Translations under genes and position numbers: made by a program
Shown: piece by piece, positions 45,520 through 53,575 of the stretch
Position numbering within the stretch: the first letter of the stretch is position 1
How the letters are laid out: every line of letters starts with the position of its first letter
DNA from: an uncultured Saprospiraceae bacterium
GTDB lineage: Bacteria > Bacteroidota > Bacteroidia > Chitinophagales > Saprospiraceae
Direction: 5' to 3'
Assembly (NCBI GenBank): GCA_938015595.1
Contig: CALLPI010000005.1
Coordinates: 62,001-126,000, forward strand
Length of the DNA stretch: 64,000 nucleotides
The notes under the pieces: model-generated
Databases searched by the model: none
Told to the model about the DNA's origin: nothing
What the model saw: the letters and a program-made list of their open reading frames with translations, nothing else

Positions 45520-47589
45520 ATGAAGCGTATTCTTTTAACTGCCTTAGTGTGGTGCGCTGTCTTGGGGGCGGCTCTTGCACAGGAGGATTTCCGCAAGCAA
45601 GCCCCGATGCCCGGCCCAGCCCCCCGTATTGAAATGGGTGCTTACCAGGCATTCAAACTCAAAAACGGCCTGCGCGTTATTGTGGTGGAAAATCATAAAA
45701 TCCCAAAAGTATCCTTTCAATTGCTAGTGGACGTGCCTGTCATGCACGAGCGCCAACTGGCCGGCGTCGGCGAAATGGCCGGCCAGATGCTGGTGCGCGG
45801 CACGCGCAACCGAACCAAATCCCAAATTGACGAAGAAGTAGACTTCATCGGCGCTACGCTAAGCTCCAGCGGCTCCGGTATTTTTGCTTCCAGCCTCACC
45901 AAGCACCGCGACAAGTTGCTGGAAATCATGTCGGAAGTGCTCCTGGCGCCAACCTTCCCCCAGGATGAGTTCGACAAGCTCAAAAAACAAACCATTTCTG
46001 GCATTGTCTCCTCCAAAGATGACCCCAATACCATTGCCACCAATGTGGGCAAAGTGCTGGCCTACGGCAAAAATCACCCCTATGGCGAACTCACCAGTGA
46101 GGCTACGGTAGAAGCTATCCGTGTACAAGACTGCAAGACCTACTACGAAACCTACTTCCGCCCGGAGATTTCCTACCTGGCTATGGTGGGCGACATCACG
46201 CCCAAGCAGGCTCGCAAGCTCGCCCAGCGCTACTTTGGCGCCTGGAAGCAAGGCGCTGTACTGATGGAAAGCTTTGATACGCCTCAGGCGCCGGCAGAGC
46301 GCAAAGTGGCTTTTGTAAATAAGCCAGGGGCTGTACAATCAGTCATCAACATTACTTATCCAGTAGAGCTCAAGCCTGGCGCACCCGACGCCATCAAAGC
46401 CAGCGTGATGAATACCCTGCTGGGTGGGTACTTCAGCAGCCGCTTTAACGCCAACATCCGCGAAGATAAAGGCTATTCTTACGGCGTGCGTTCTGTACTC
46501 TCACCCGATAAGGAAGTGGCGGTGTTTACAGCCGGCGGCGCCGTACGCAACCAGGTGACCGATAGCACTGTCACCGAATTTTTGTACGAAATGCAAAGAC
46601 TACGCAACGAGGCCGTACCGGAAGCCGAGTTAAGCATGGTAAAGAACGTGATGAACGGCAACTTTGCCCGCAGCCTCGAGGATCCTGAAAACATTGCTCG
46701 TTATGCCCTCAACATTGCACGCTACAACCTGCCTAAAGACTACTACGCTACCTACTTAGAGAATCTCAGTAAGGTGACGCCCAAAGATATTATGGACATG
46801 GCACACAAGTACCTGCTGCCCGACAGAGCCTGGGTTGTAGTGGTGGGCAACAAGGATATCGCCGACCGCCTGGAAAAATTTGCAGCCAACGGCAAAGTCA
46901 TGTTTTACAACTACTACGGCGAACCCATTGACGATGGTCATACCCTTATGCCCGATGGCGTGAGTGCAGAATCTATCATCGAAGACTACCTCGAAGCCAT
47001 TGGCGGGCGTAAAAAACTAAACGATATCAAAGACATGAGCGTGACCATGAAGGCAGAAGTACAGGGGATGACCATCCAGGCGGTAAACCGCAAGAAGGTC
47101 CCTAACAAAATGCTGACCACCATCACCATGTCGGGCATGATGCTCAACCAGGTGAAATGCGACGGCGAAAAGGTGGAGATGTCGGCCATGGGGCAGGCTC
47201 AGCCAATAGACGAACAAACTGCCGCCGCCACCAAACGCCAGGCGCGTATGTTTCCCGAAATGTTTTATGCCGAGGATGGCCTATCTCTAGCATTCAAAGG
47301 CATTGAAAATGTAAATGGCAAAAATGCCTATCGCGTGGACATCGTAGACAATGGCAAAGTTACCACTGAGTATTTTGACATGACCACTGGTCTGAAAATT
47401 CGCTCCATTAATGTAGAAGGTGAGAACAGTATCATCACTGACTACGAAGACTACCGCGAGTTGAATAACGGCATTCGCATACCATACAAAACTACTGTGA
47501 GTGGTGCCATGCCCTTCCCTTTAGTGATGCAGGTAGAAAAAGCAACCGTCAATGAAGGGCTAGAAGACAAAATATTTATGGTCAAATAA
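45520..47589 (+). CDS. M16-family peptidase homologue lacking the zinc motif, fused to an envelope domain
   Basis: A 689-residue exported protein; the ATG at 45520 opens MKRILLTALVWCAVLGAALAQ. Residues about 40-455 form two insulinase-like (M16) domains (KLKNGLRVIVVENHKIPKVSFQL; later NPE-like KVTPKDIMDMAHKYLLPDRAWVVVVG). The HxxEH zinc motif is replaced by EMAGQ (residues 85-89), so it cannot be a standard metalloprotease. The last ~200 residues (from about 485, SIIEDYLEAIGGRKKLNDIKD) resemble LolA-like or unknown envelope beta domains seen fused to M16 proteins in Bacteroidota. M16 proteins often work as an active-inactive pair, but no active partner is next to it. It may be a chaperone-like or substrate-binding subunit. 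Confidence 0.75.
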   Translation: MKRILLTALVWCAVLGAALAQEDFRKQAPMPGPAPRIEMGAYQAFKLKNGLRVIVVENHKIPKVSFQLLVDVPVMHERQLAGVGEMAGQMLVRGTRNRTKSQIDEEVDFIGATLSSSGSGIFASSLTKHRDKLLEIMSEVLLAPTFPQDEFDKLKKQTISGIVSSKDDPNTIATNVGKVLAYGKNHPYGELTSEATVEAIRVQDCKTYYETYFRPEISYLAMVGDITPKQARKLAQRYFGAWKQGAVLMESFDTPQAPAERKVAFVNKPGAVQSVINITYPVELKPGAPDAIKASVMNTLLGGYFSSRFNANIREDKGYSYGVRSVLSPDKEVAVFTAGGAVRNQVTDSTVTEFLYEMQRLRNEAVPEAELSMVKNVMNGNFARSLEDPENIARYALNIARYNLPKDYYATYLENLSKVTPKDIMDMAHKYLLPDRAWVVVVGNKDIADRLEKFAANGKVMFYNYYGEPIDDGHTLMPDGVSAESIIEDYLEAIGGRKKLNDIKDMSVTMKAEVQGMTIQAVNRKKVPNKMLTTITMSGMMLNQVKCDGEKVEMSAMGQAQPIDEQTAAATKRQARMFPEMFYAEDGLSLAFKGIENVNGKNAYRVDIVDNGKVTTEYFDMTTGLKIRSINVEGENSIITDYEDYRELNNGIRIPYKTTVSGAMPFPLVMQVEKATVNEGLEDKIFMVK

Positions 47590-47627
47590 GAAGTTTAATT
47601 GTTAATCACCTGTAACCTCATTTTGTT

Positions 47628-48542
47628 ATGGAAGATAAACATATAATCCTTGACGATATAATACCTAGTGGTGCCTGGAAGCCTGTGCATGCTTCAAAAG
47701 GTAAGCGCCTGGTTCATTACATCATAGACTACATTATCACGTCTACTGCGACATCATTCATCTCCTTAGTTTTCTTTTCGGAGAGCAGCCCAGCGATGAT
47801 CTATCTGTTGATTGGTGTTATCATACACTTTGTGTATTATGTGCCCACAGAGTACCTTATGAGCGGTAAAACGATAGGTAAGCTCATTACCCAAACCCGT
47901 GTAGTTACTCACGAGGGGTATCATCCAGAGCTATCAGTTATCCTGTTGCGCACCTTATGCCGGCTTGTACCCTTTGATCCCCTCTCTTTTCTGTTCAGCG
48001 AGCCAGGTGGGTGGCACGATATGTGGTCTAAAACCTGGGTGGTAGAAGATCACTGTTTGTCCTCCGTTCCTGACAATGTAGTCCCTAACAATGTAATATC
48101 TACTAGTAGTCCTAGTAGTAATGCCTGGAAGTCTGTGCATGCTTCAAAAGGTAAGCGCCTGGTTCATTACATCATAGACTACATTATCACGTTTATTGCG
48201 ACGTCATTCATCTCCTTAGTTTTCTTTTCGGAGAGCAGCTCAACGATGAGCTATCTGTTGATTTTTGTTATCATACACTTTGTGTATTATGTGCCCACAG
48301 AGTACCTTATGAGCGGTAAAACGATAGGTAAACTCATTACCCCAACCCGTGTAGTTACTCACGAGGGGTATCATCCAGAGTTATCAGTTATCCTGTTGCG
48401 CACCTTGTGCCGGCTTGTACCCTTTGATCCCCTTTCTTTTCTGTTCAGCGAGCCAGGTGGGTGGCACGATATGTGGTCTAAAACTTGGGTGGTAGAAGAT
48501 CACTGTTTGTCCTCCGCCTACCATATCAACAAATATGTGTAG
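47628..48542 (+). CDS. RDD-family membrane protein with two near-identical tandem domains
   Basis: A 304-residue protein made of two RDD units of about 131 residues (16-146 and 166-296), joined by a short Ser/Asn-rich linker. Each unit has GKRLVHYIIDYIIT, a hydrophobic helix, VIIHFVYYVPTEYLMSGKTIGKLIT, and ends FSEPGGWHDMWSKTWVVEDH, the RDD pattern of paired membrane helices with Arg/Asp-type polar ends. The units differ at only 8 of about 131 residues. RDD proteins are membrane proteins of largely unknown function, some with ion or solute transport roles. A single RDD domain is usual; the in-frame duplication here looks recent. It lies between the M16 gene and the short asparaginase. Confidence 0.8.
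   Translation: MEDKHIILDDIIPSGAWKPVHASKGKRLVHYIIDYIITSTATSFISLVFFSESSPAMIYLLIGVIIHFVYYVPTEYLMSGKTIGKLITQTRVVTHEGYHPELSVILLRTLCRLVPFDPLSFLFSEPGGWHDMWSKTWVVEDHCLSSVPDNVVPNNVISTSSPSSNAWKSVHASKGKRLVHYIIDYIITFIATSFISLVFFSESSSTMSYLLIFVIIHFVYYVPTEYLMSGKTIGKLITPTRVVTHEGYHPELSVILLRTLCRLVPFDPLSFLFSEPGGWHDMWSKTWVVEDHCLSSAYHINKYV
47673..48066 (+). repeat. First copy of a 450-bp-period direct repeat (RDD unit 1)
   Basis: This unit and 48123-48516 are direct repeats about 394 bases long with a period of exactly 450 bases, so they stay in frame. Most bases are identical. The linker between them carries CTAGTAGT repeats. The near-identity at synonymous sites supports a recent event. Confidence 0.9.
48123..48516 (+). 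repeat. Second copy of the RDD direct repeat (unit 2)
   Basis: Partner of the unit at 47673-48066, preserving both the reading frame and the end sequence GATCACTGTTTGTCCTCCG. After the shared end the copies diverge completely, marking the duplication boundary. Confidence 0.9.
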
Positions 48543-48545
48543 TGA

Positions 48546-49037
48546 ATGGTACAAGTTTTTGTGACAGGCGGCACCTTCGACAAGGAGTACAACTACATTA
48601 CCGGAGAATTGTACTTCAAGGACACACATCTGCCGGAAATGTTTCAACTTGGGCGATGCACCTCTGCTGTGGACATCAAAACCCTCATGATGGTGGATAG
48701 CCTGGAAATGACCGACACTGACCGCGATATCATTGTCCACAATTGCCGAAGAACGCCCTGCCAGCGCATCCTTATCACTCACGGCACGGATCGCATGGTA
48801 CAAACCGCCCGGCACTTGGCTGAAGCGAAAATAGAGGGCAAGACTATTGTGCTCACTGGCGCTATGATTCCATATGCTTTTGGCACTTCTTCAGACGGCT
48901 TTTTCAACCTGGGGTCAGCGCTCGCCTTTGCGCAGGTTCTGGTTCCTGGCGTGTATATCGTCATGAATGGCCGTTATTTTTACTGGAGCAATGTACAAAA
49001 GAACCCAAAAACAGGGAATTTTGAGGAGCTAGAGTGA
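48546..49037 (+). CDS. Short asparaginase-family protein
   Basis: A 163-residue protein that matches only the N-terminal domain of bacterial L-asparaginases. FVTGGTFDK holds the first catalytic Thr, and RILITHGTDRMVQTARHL holds the second Thr-Asp pair. KTIVLTGAMIPYAFGTSSDGFFNLGSALAFAQ is the Lys/TGAM region. The C-terminal domain that normally completes the dimer site is absent. I recall short forms of about 160-170 residues as a recognised subfamily, so this is probably not a truncation. It starts four bases after the RDD stop. It may hydrolyse an amide, but activity is not certain. Confidence 0.75.
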   Translation: MVQVFVTGGTFDKEYNYITGELYFKDTHLPEMFQLGRCTSAVDIKTLMMVDSLEMTDTDRDIIVHNCRRTPCQRILITHGTDRMVQTARHLAEAKIEGKTIVLTGAMIPYAFGTSSDGFFNLGSALAFAQVLVPGVYIVMNGRYFYWSNVQKNPKTGNFEELE

Positions 49038-49130
49038 GAGAAATAGTGACATAATACTGCTGCAGGTAAGTGGTCATCATGGTTTCTTTGCCACAAAGTC
49101 TCTTCGTCTCACAGTCACACAGCCACAAAA

Positions 49131-49355
49131 ATGGAGTACATAGGCCTTATCTTCGAGTTGTTATTGCTGGCCATTGGCGTGTATGTATATCTATTTTCGC
49201 GAGGATTTGTACGCGCAGGCACTCCCGAAGCTCAGCAGCGCGCCGAAGCCTTCCGGCAAGTAAACGGGTGGTGGCTACGGCTGATGGGTTTGGCGCTGAT
49301 AGCTTTTATGGGTGCAAATGTAGTAATACATTTGCGCGACTTATTTTTCAGGTAA
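49131..49355 (+). CDS. Small two-helix membrane protein
   Basis: A 74-residue protein with two membrane helices (MEYIGLIFELLLLAIGVYVYLF and LMGLALIAFMGANVVIHL) separated by a polar stretch, EAQQRAEAFRQVNGWWLR. It starts with an ATG and ends in basic FR. Such small proteins recur in Bacteroidota but I do not recognise a named family. It is 23 bases before the MFS gene on the same strand and may be coexpressed. Confidence 0.55.
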   Translation: MEYIGLIFELLLLAIGVYVYLFSRGFVRAGTPEAQQRAEAFRQVNGWWLRLMGLALIAFMGANVVIHLRDLFFR

Positions 49356-49378
49356 ACGAATAAATACATCCAAAGCCA

Positions 49379-50623
49379 GTGGATCAGAGCAACGCTAAAC
49401 CGCGGGCGCCGCTTGCCGCTATTTTTCTTACGGTCTTTATAGACATGCTGGGTATAGGAATAGTTATTCCTGTGTTACCGGTGCTTTTCTTTGGGTCGGA
49501 TACTACGCTGCTGGGGCCGGAGGTCGGCGAGCGCGCCAGGTCAATATGGTATGGCTTGCTACTAGCTTCCTATCCGTTTATGCAGTTTTTTGGCGCACCG
49601 GCGCTAGGGGCTTTGTCTGACCGTCATGGCCGCAAGCCGCTGTTGATGCTTTCGTTGGCGGGTACTCTGGCGGGTTATCTGTTGTTTGCGTTGGCCATCA
49701 AGCAGCAAAGCCTGTGGATGTTGTTTGTCAGCCGGATGCTGCCGGGCTTCACTGGGGGTAATATTTCCATCATTTTCTCCTCTATTGCAGATGTGAGTGA
49801 TGCTTCTTCTCGCACTCGGAATTTTGGCCTGGTGGGTATGGCCTTTGGCTTGGGGTTTATATTTGGCCCTACATTGGGCGGCTTGATGGCCGATGCTTCG
49901 CTGGTTTCTTGGTTTGAGCCAGCCACGCCGTTTTACTTCACGGCGCTGCTTACATTAGTCAATATATTGCTGGTGCAGCGGCGTTTCAACGAAACCTTGA
50001 CGCAGCGGCGTACTTCCCAGGTGAGTTTGCTTACCGGAGTTCGCAATGTGGGCAAGAGCTTTGCCGACCCTAAGTTGAGAGGTATTTTTACAGTGGTGAT
50101 GCTGTTGTCGTTGGGGTTTACCTTTTTTACGCAGTTCTTTTCTGTACTGTTGATCAACAAGTTCGGTTTTACAGAGCGCAATATTGGCATGTTGTTCGGG
50201 TGGATAGGGCTCTGGCTGGTGTTCACTCAGGGTGTGACGGTGCGCATTCTGAGCAGGTATGTTCATGCTGCTGTGATATTGCGCTACTCTATACTAGCAC
50301 TGGCTTGTGCGTTGGGCGCGTTGCTGTTGCCTGACAAAAGCTGGATGTTTTTTGCGCTGAATCCTTTTGTGGCTACTTTTCAGGGCATCACTGCGCCAAA
50401 TTTGACCTCTACGGTATCGAGCCAAGCCGGTCCTGAACGTCAGGGGGAGATTCTGGGTATCAATCAGAGTATGCAAAGCTTGGGGCAGGCCATTCCACCT
50501 GTCATTGGTGGCTATTTGGCAGGTATCAATAACTACCTGCCTATTATCACGGCTGCTGGGCTTACCTTTTTGGGCTGGGTGGTTTACCTGTGGGCATTTC
50601 GCACAGCCAAGCCCAACGGTTGA
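49379..50623 (+). CDS. MFS transporter, Tet/TCR-like
   Basis: A 414-residue major-facilitator protein with 12 predicted membrane helices. The first helix block (IFLTVFIDMLGIGIVIPVLP) and the motif A loop GALSDRHGRKPLLMLSLAG match the TCR/Tet drug-resistance branch, as do PGFTGGNISI and a second motif near helix 11. The start is GTG; the codon is in frame with an intact N-terminus. It probably exports a drug or metabolite by proton antiport. It is convergent with the next gene, two bases apart. Tetracycline resistance is not implied. Confidence 0.85.
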   Translation: MDQSNAKPRAPLAAIFLTVFIDMLGIGIVIPVLPVLFFGSDTTLLGPEVGERARSIWYGLLLASYPFMQFFGAPALGALSDRHGRKPLLMLSLAGTLAGYLLFALAIKQQSLWMLFVSRMLPGFTGGNISIIFSSIADVSDASSRTRNFGLVGMAFGLGFIFGPTLGGLMADASLVSWFEPATPFYFTALLTLVNILLVQRRFNETLTQRRTSQVSLLTGVRNVGKSFADPKLRGIFTVVMLLSLGFTFFTQFFSVLLINKFGFTERNIGMLFGWIGLWLVFTQGVTVRILSRYVHAAVILRYSILALACALGALLLPDKSWMFFALNPFVATFQGITAPNLTSTVSSQAGPERQGEILGINQSMQSLGQAIPPVIGGYLAGINNYLPIITAAGLTFLGWVVYLWAFRTAKPNG

Positions 50624-50625
50624 GG

Positions 50626-51024
50626 CTACTGCCCCTGCACAGGATTTTGCACCATGGGGTGAGCACAGCCTTTGTAGATCTGGCCGTCTCTTTCCACTTG
50701 TACCATGTAGGGGTATTCGTCGTCTGACATGCCGTCAGAGCACTTGCCCTCAGTGAGGATTATCTTGAGCTTGCTGTCGCCTTCGAAGGTTTCATATACC
50801 TGGCTTTTGGCTTGTTTTTGAGGTGGCCGGTAGGGGTAGGTCATCGGCTCTTCATCCATGTGATGGAATACAATACCGCTTTTTTCTATCTGGAGGCTCC
50901 AGAAAGGCTCCGTGCCTACGCATTTGAAGCCTTTTTCCAGGCTGGCTGTTTGGGTGCGCGGGCTGCAGGCGACGACTGAAGCCAGCATTCCAATAGTTAG
51001 CAAGCAATATATGCAGTTTTTCAT
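50626..51024 (-). CDS. Small lipoprotein of the COG3650 type
   Basis: A 132-residue lipoprotein: start at the ATG at 51024, giving MKNCIYCLLTIGMLASVVAC. The conserved core is CVGTEPFWSLQI, then CSDGMSDDEYPYMVQVERDG, then a KGCAH end; the two Cys residues may form a disulfide. The family (COG3650) is of unknown function. The reading frame is open for another 114 codons upstream, but that part overlaps the tmRNA gene and is not coding. A TATCTTTG element stands at 51046. Confidence 0.75.
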   Translation of the reverse strand: MKNCIYCLLTIGMLASVVACSPRTQTASLEKGFKCVGTEPFWSLQIEKSGIVFHHMDEEPMTYPYRPPQKQAKSQVYETFEGDSKLKIILTEGKCSDGMSDDEYPYMVQVERDGQIYKGCAHPMVQNPVQGQ

Positions 51025-51045
51025 AATGATATGCTGTTTTGGCTT

Positions 51046-51053
51046 CAAAGATA
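51046..51053 (-). promoter_or_regulatory. -7 element of the COG3650 lipoprotein gene
   Basis: The minus strand reads TATCTTTG, 22 bases before the ATG at 51024. No good TTG at -33. It confirms the short start. Confidence 0.5.
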
Positions 51054-51093
51054 GAAGAGCGACAGAAATGTAGAAAGTCATTAGGATGCGATT

Positions 51094-51141
51094 TAAAAAA
51101 AAAACAAGACCTTCGCCAGCATTTGAAGAGCCGAGCGAAGG
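51094..51141 (-). terminator. tmRNA terminator
   Basis: GCGAAGG (51135-51141) and CCTTCGC (51110-51116) form a 7-bp stem on the minus strand, followed by TCTTG and a run of T residues (51104-51095). It lies just past the 3' end of ssrA. Confidence 0.7.
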
Positions 51142-51158
51142 TATTGTACAACACTTAG

Positions 51159-51548
51159 TGGAGACGGCGAGAGTCGAACTCGCGTCCAGAGAAAGCACCA
51201 GAGGGTTTTCTACATGCTTAGCGCCTTGTTTGAGATCTCGGCCAACGGGTAGGTCAAGTCGCAAACCCGTGTCGTTGGTCCAGCCCTGAATCTCGAGAAC
51301 TGCAGCGGGCCACCCCAGTTCTCCAGCCTGGCAATGATGATGTACGGGTGCGAGCCGGTCAGGCATAGGCTAGGCTCACGTAGAGCGGGCACCAGCGTAC
51401 AATGGCGTACTAATACCTGGTATTAGGCAGCCATAGCGTAGCGAGTTTCGCCACTTATGGTTGATTGCTATTTGTTGACGGGGTAAGCAATCGTGCCCCG
51501 GCATGCTTGCCAACCAGTTCACTTTCCTGTCGATTCCATTACGTCCCC
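51159..51548 (-). ncRNA. ssrA: tmRNA (ssrA)
   Basis: About 390 nt on the minus strand. The 5' end GGGGACG pairs with CGTCTCC at the 3' end, forming the tRNA-like acceptor stem, with the G3-U70 wobble that alanyl-tRNA synthetase needs. The T-arm is GCGAG-TTCGACT-CTCGC. CCA is not encoded. Between them lie the tag frame and pseudoknot-like inverted repeats. The tag frame (51452-51423 on the minus strand) reads GETRYAMAA then TAA, with GGC as resume codon, so the attached tag is AGETRYAMAA. tmRNA rescues stalled ribosomes and marks proteins for proteolysis. The YAMAA end fits Bacteroidota tags. Confidence 0.95.
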
Positions 51549-51696
51549 GCATAAAATGGGCATAAGGCACCTTAACAGGCATTTGCTGTTTTCTTTGAAG
51601 CGGATGTACACATTTTGCACATCAACAACTATAGGAACCGCGCAGGCGGCAAAAAAGTTTCTTTCGTTTGCGTAAAAAAGCTAGCCGTAAAGGCAC

Positions 51697-51704
51697 TAAC
51701 TTTG
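51697..51704 (+). promoter_or_regulatory. -7 element of the saccharopine-dehydrogenase-like gene
   Basis: TAACTTTG stands 23 bases before the ATG at 51727. A TTTG at 51667-51670 is upstream but 26 bases away, longer than usual. Confidence 0.45.
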
Positions 51705-51726
51705 CCCGTCGTTAATTTTCATTCCC

Positions 51727-52935
51727 ATGAAAATAGGTGTTATCCGCGAGGGTAAAGTCCCTCCCGACTCTCGCACCCCGCTTACGCCCAAGCAGTGTGC
51801 TCATCTTATGCATCATTTTGGTATAGACATCGTAGTGGAGCCGTCGGCCGTTCGGTGCTATCCTGATGAAGAGTATGAGGCGCTGGGCATTCCACTCTCA
51901 CGCGACCTTAGCGACTGCGATGTGCTCATGGGCATAAAGGAAGTGCCTATTGATCAGCTCATTCCGCACAAGACCTATATGTTTTTTTCTCATACCATCA
52001 AAGAGCAGCCCTACAATCGAAAGTTGCTGCAGGCATCACTAGCTAAGGGTATCCGACTGCTGGACTACGAGGTGATGACCGATGAGCAAGGCCGTCGTCT
52101 GATCGCTTTTGGCAAGTTTGCTGGCATGGTGGGTGCGCACAATGCGCTCTGGACCTGGGGGCAACGCACGGGCGCCTTCGCGCTACCCCGCATGAAAGAC
52201 TGCTTTGACTATGAGGCAGCTAAAGAACACTATCACGCCATTGTCTGGCCGCCAGTCAAGGTGGTACTTACGGGTACTGGGCGCGTGGGTACGGGTGCAG
52301 CAGAGGTGCTGCATGACATGGGCATTTTGCAGGTCAGCCCCCAGGAGTTCTTGCAGAATGATTTTGAAGAAGCTGTCTTTACTCAGATTACCCCTCAGGA
52401 CTATGCCGCCCGAAAGGATGGTCAGGCCTTTCATACTCGCGATTTTTATGCCCATCCCGAGATGTACCAGAGCATCTTTGCCCCCTATATGCGTGCGGCT
52501 GATATTATGATCAATGGTATATTCTGGGACAAAAGAGCGCCTGCTTTCTTCACTGCCGACGACATGCGCCGACCAGATTTTCGCATTCGGGTCATTGCCG
52601 ACATTACCTGCGACATTGCCCCTGTTTCCTCCATTCCTTCCACTTTGCGGCCCTCAACAATAGCCGACCCAGTGTATGGCTATGACCCATACACTGGCTT
52701 GGAGATAGCTCCCTTTCAGCCTCAGGGGGTGGATGTGATGGCCATTGATAACCTACCCAGCGAAATGCCGCGCGATGCTTCCAGTGCCTTTGGGGAGATG
52801 TTTATCCACCAGGTGTTGCCGGAGTTGCTTAAGCCCCAAAGCGCTATGATTGAACGGGCTACCATAGCAGAAAACGGCGAGCTCGGCGCTTGTTTTCAAT
52901 ATCTTAGGGCCTATGCGGGGCTGGTAGAAGCGTGA
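51727..52935 (+). CDS. Saccharopine-dehydrogenase-like / alanine-dehydrogenase-fold enzyme
   Basis: A 402-residue two-domain oxidoreductase. The N-terminal AlaDH/PNT-like domain begins MKIGVIREGKVPPDSRTPLT, then CDVLMGIKEVP and KTYMFFSHTIKEQPYN. The NAD domain contains VVLTGTGRVGTGAAEVLHDMG (a GxGxxG-like turn), and IRVIADITCDIAPVSSIPST plus ADPVYGYDPYT near its end. This combination is nearest to eukaryotic-type saccharopine dehydrogenase (lysine-forming) or the lysine-ketoglutarate reductase branch, rather than to simple alanine dehydrogenase. The substrate remains inferred. No lysine-pathway neighbours. It has its own -7 element. Confidence 0.7.
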   Translation: MKIGVIREGKVPPDSRTPLTPKQCAHLMHHFGIDIVVEPSAVRCYPDEEYEALGIPLSRDLSDCDVLMGIKEVPIDQLIPHKTYMFFSHTIKEQPYNRKLLQASLAKGIRLLDYEVMTDEQGRRLIAFGKFAGMVGAHNALWTWGQRTGAFALPRMKDCFDYEAAKEHYHAIVWPPVKVVLTGTGRVGTGAAEVLHDMGILQVSPQEFLQNDFEEAVFTQITPQDYAARKDGQAFHTRDFYAHPEMYQSIFAPYMRAADIMINGIFWDKRAPAFFTADDMRRPDFRIRVIADITCDIAPVSSIPSTLRPSTIADPVYGYDPYTGLEIAPFQPQGVDVMAIDNLPSEMPRDASSAFGEMFIHQVLPELLKPQSAMIERATIAENGELGACFQYLRAYAGLVEA

Positions 52936-52953
52936 GAAGCCTTACTACGGCGG

Positions 52954-53481
52954 TCAGTATCCCTTTGGATTGATCTGGAAGCCGATCTGCTTGGCAGGCT
53001 GGTCGTCGTCAAAGTCCTCCCATTGGATGATTTCGGTCATGAATTGCTCCACATGGCGGATGAAGAAGTCGAGGCACAACTCCTCCGGCCGATAGATAGC
53101 GATGGTTTTCGGCTCATGGGGCTGCCCGTAGTTTTCGATAAAGGGGTATTGGATGAGTACGATGATCTTGCCGTTGAAAAGCTGCTGGTAGACCAATGCG
53201 CCGCGTTGCTTGATAAAGTCGCGCCGCAGGTGGCTGTCAATGCGCTGCGCTAGGCCACTCTTTTCTACACCAAGGCTGAGTACCACGGCTTCGAGGTTGA
53301 CCACCGGCGTTTGCACTTCCACAAAGGCATCTATGTCTACGATTTTGATGATTTCCTTAAGGGTTTTGGCAATCCTGTCGCGGAGGGAGGTTTTCCACTC
53401 TTCTCGAAACTTGTCGGTGTTAGCCAGGATGGTCTTGTACTCTTGTACTTTGCGGTGCAACGCGAAGTAATTGGCATCCAT
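52954..53481 (-). CDS. Conserved protein of unknown function
   Basis: A 175-residue soluble protein, alpha/beta by composition. It has a helical N-terminus (MDANYFALHRKVQEYKTIL...LRDRIAKTLKEIIKIVD), a strand-rich middle (QTPVVNLEAVVLSLG; KIIVLIQYPFIENYGQPHEPKTIAIYRP) and an acidic C-terminus (IIQWEDFDDD). No signal peptide, membrane helix or known catalytic motif is seen. I do not recognise the family. It is convergent with the enzyme at 51727 and divergent from the radical SAM gene. A TAAATTTG element precedes it. Confidence 0.65.
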   Translation of the reverse strand: MDANYFALHRKVQEYKTILANTDKFREEWKTSLRDRIAKTLKEIIKIVDIDAFVEVQTPVVNLEAVVLSLGVEKSGLAQRIDSHLRRDFIKQRGALVYQQLFNGKIIVLIQYPFIENYGQPHEPKTIAIYRPEELCLDFFIRHVEQFMTEIIQWEDFDDDQPAKQIGFQINPKGY

Positions 53482-53498
53482 ATGCTTGCTTTTCAGGG

Positions 53499-53506
53499 CA
53501 AATTTA
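53499..53506 (-). promoter_or_regulatory. -7 element of the unknown gene at 52954
   Basis: The minus strand reads TAAATTTG, 18 bases before the ATG at 53481. Confidence 0.4.
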
Positions 53507-53575
53507 CGTGAAAACTATACTATGGCAGGTATTTTTCCTCATACATAAGCAGAAAATTCACTAACTTTACAGAGC

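Noticed and set aside
50626-51366. A 246-codon frame covering the COG3650 lipoprotein and the tmRNA 3' part
   Set aside because: The first 114 codons lie over the tmRNA and its terminator; the lipoprotein start at 51024 gives a proper signal peptide.
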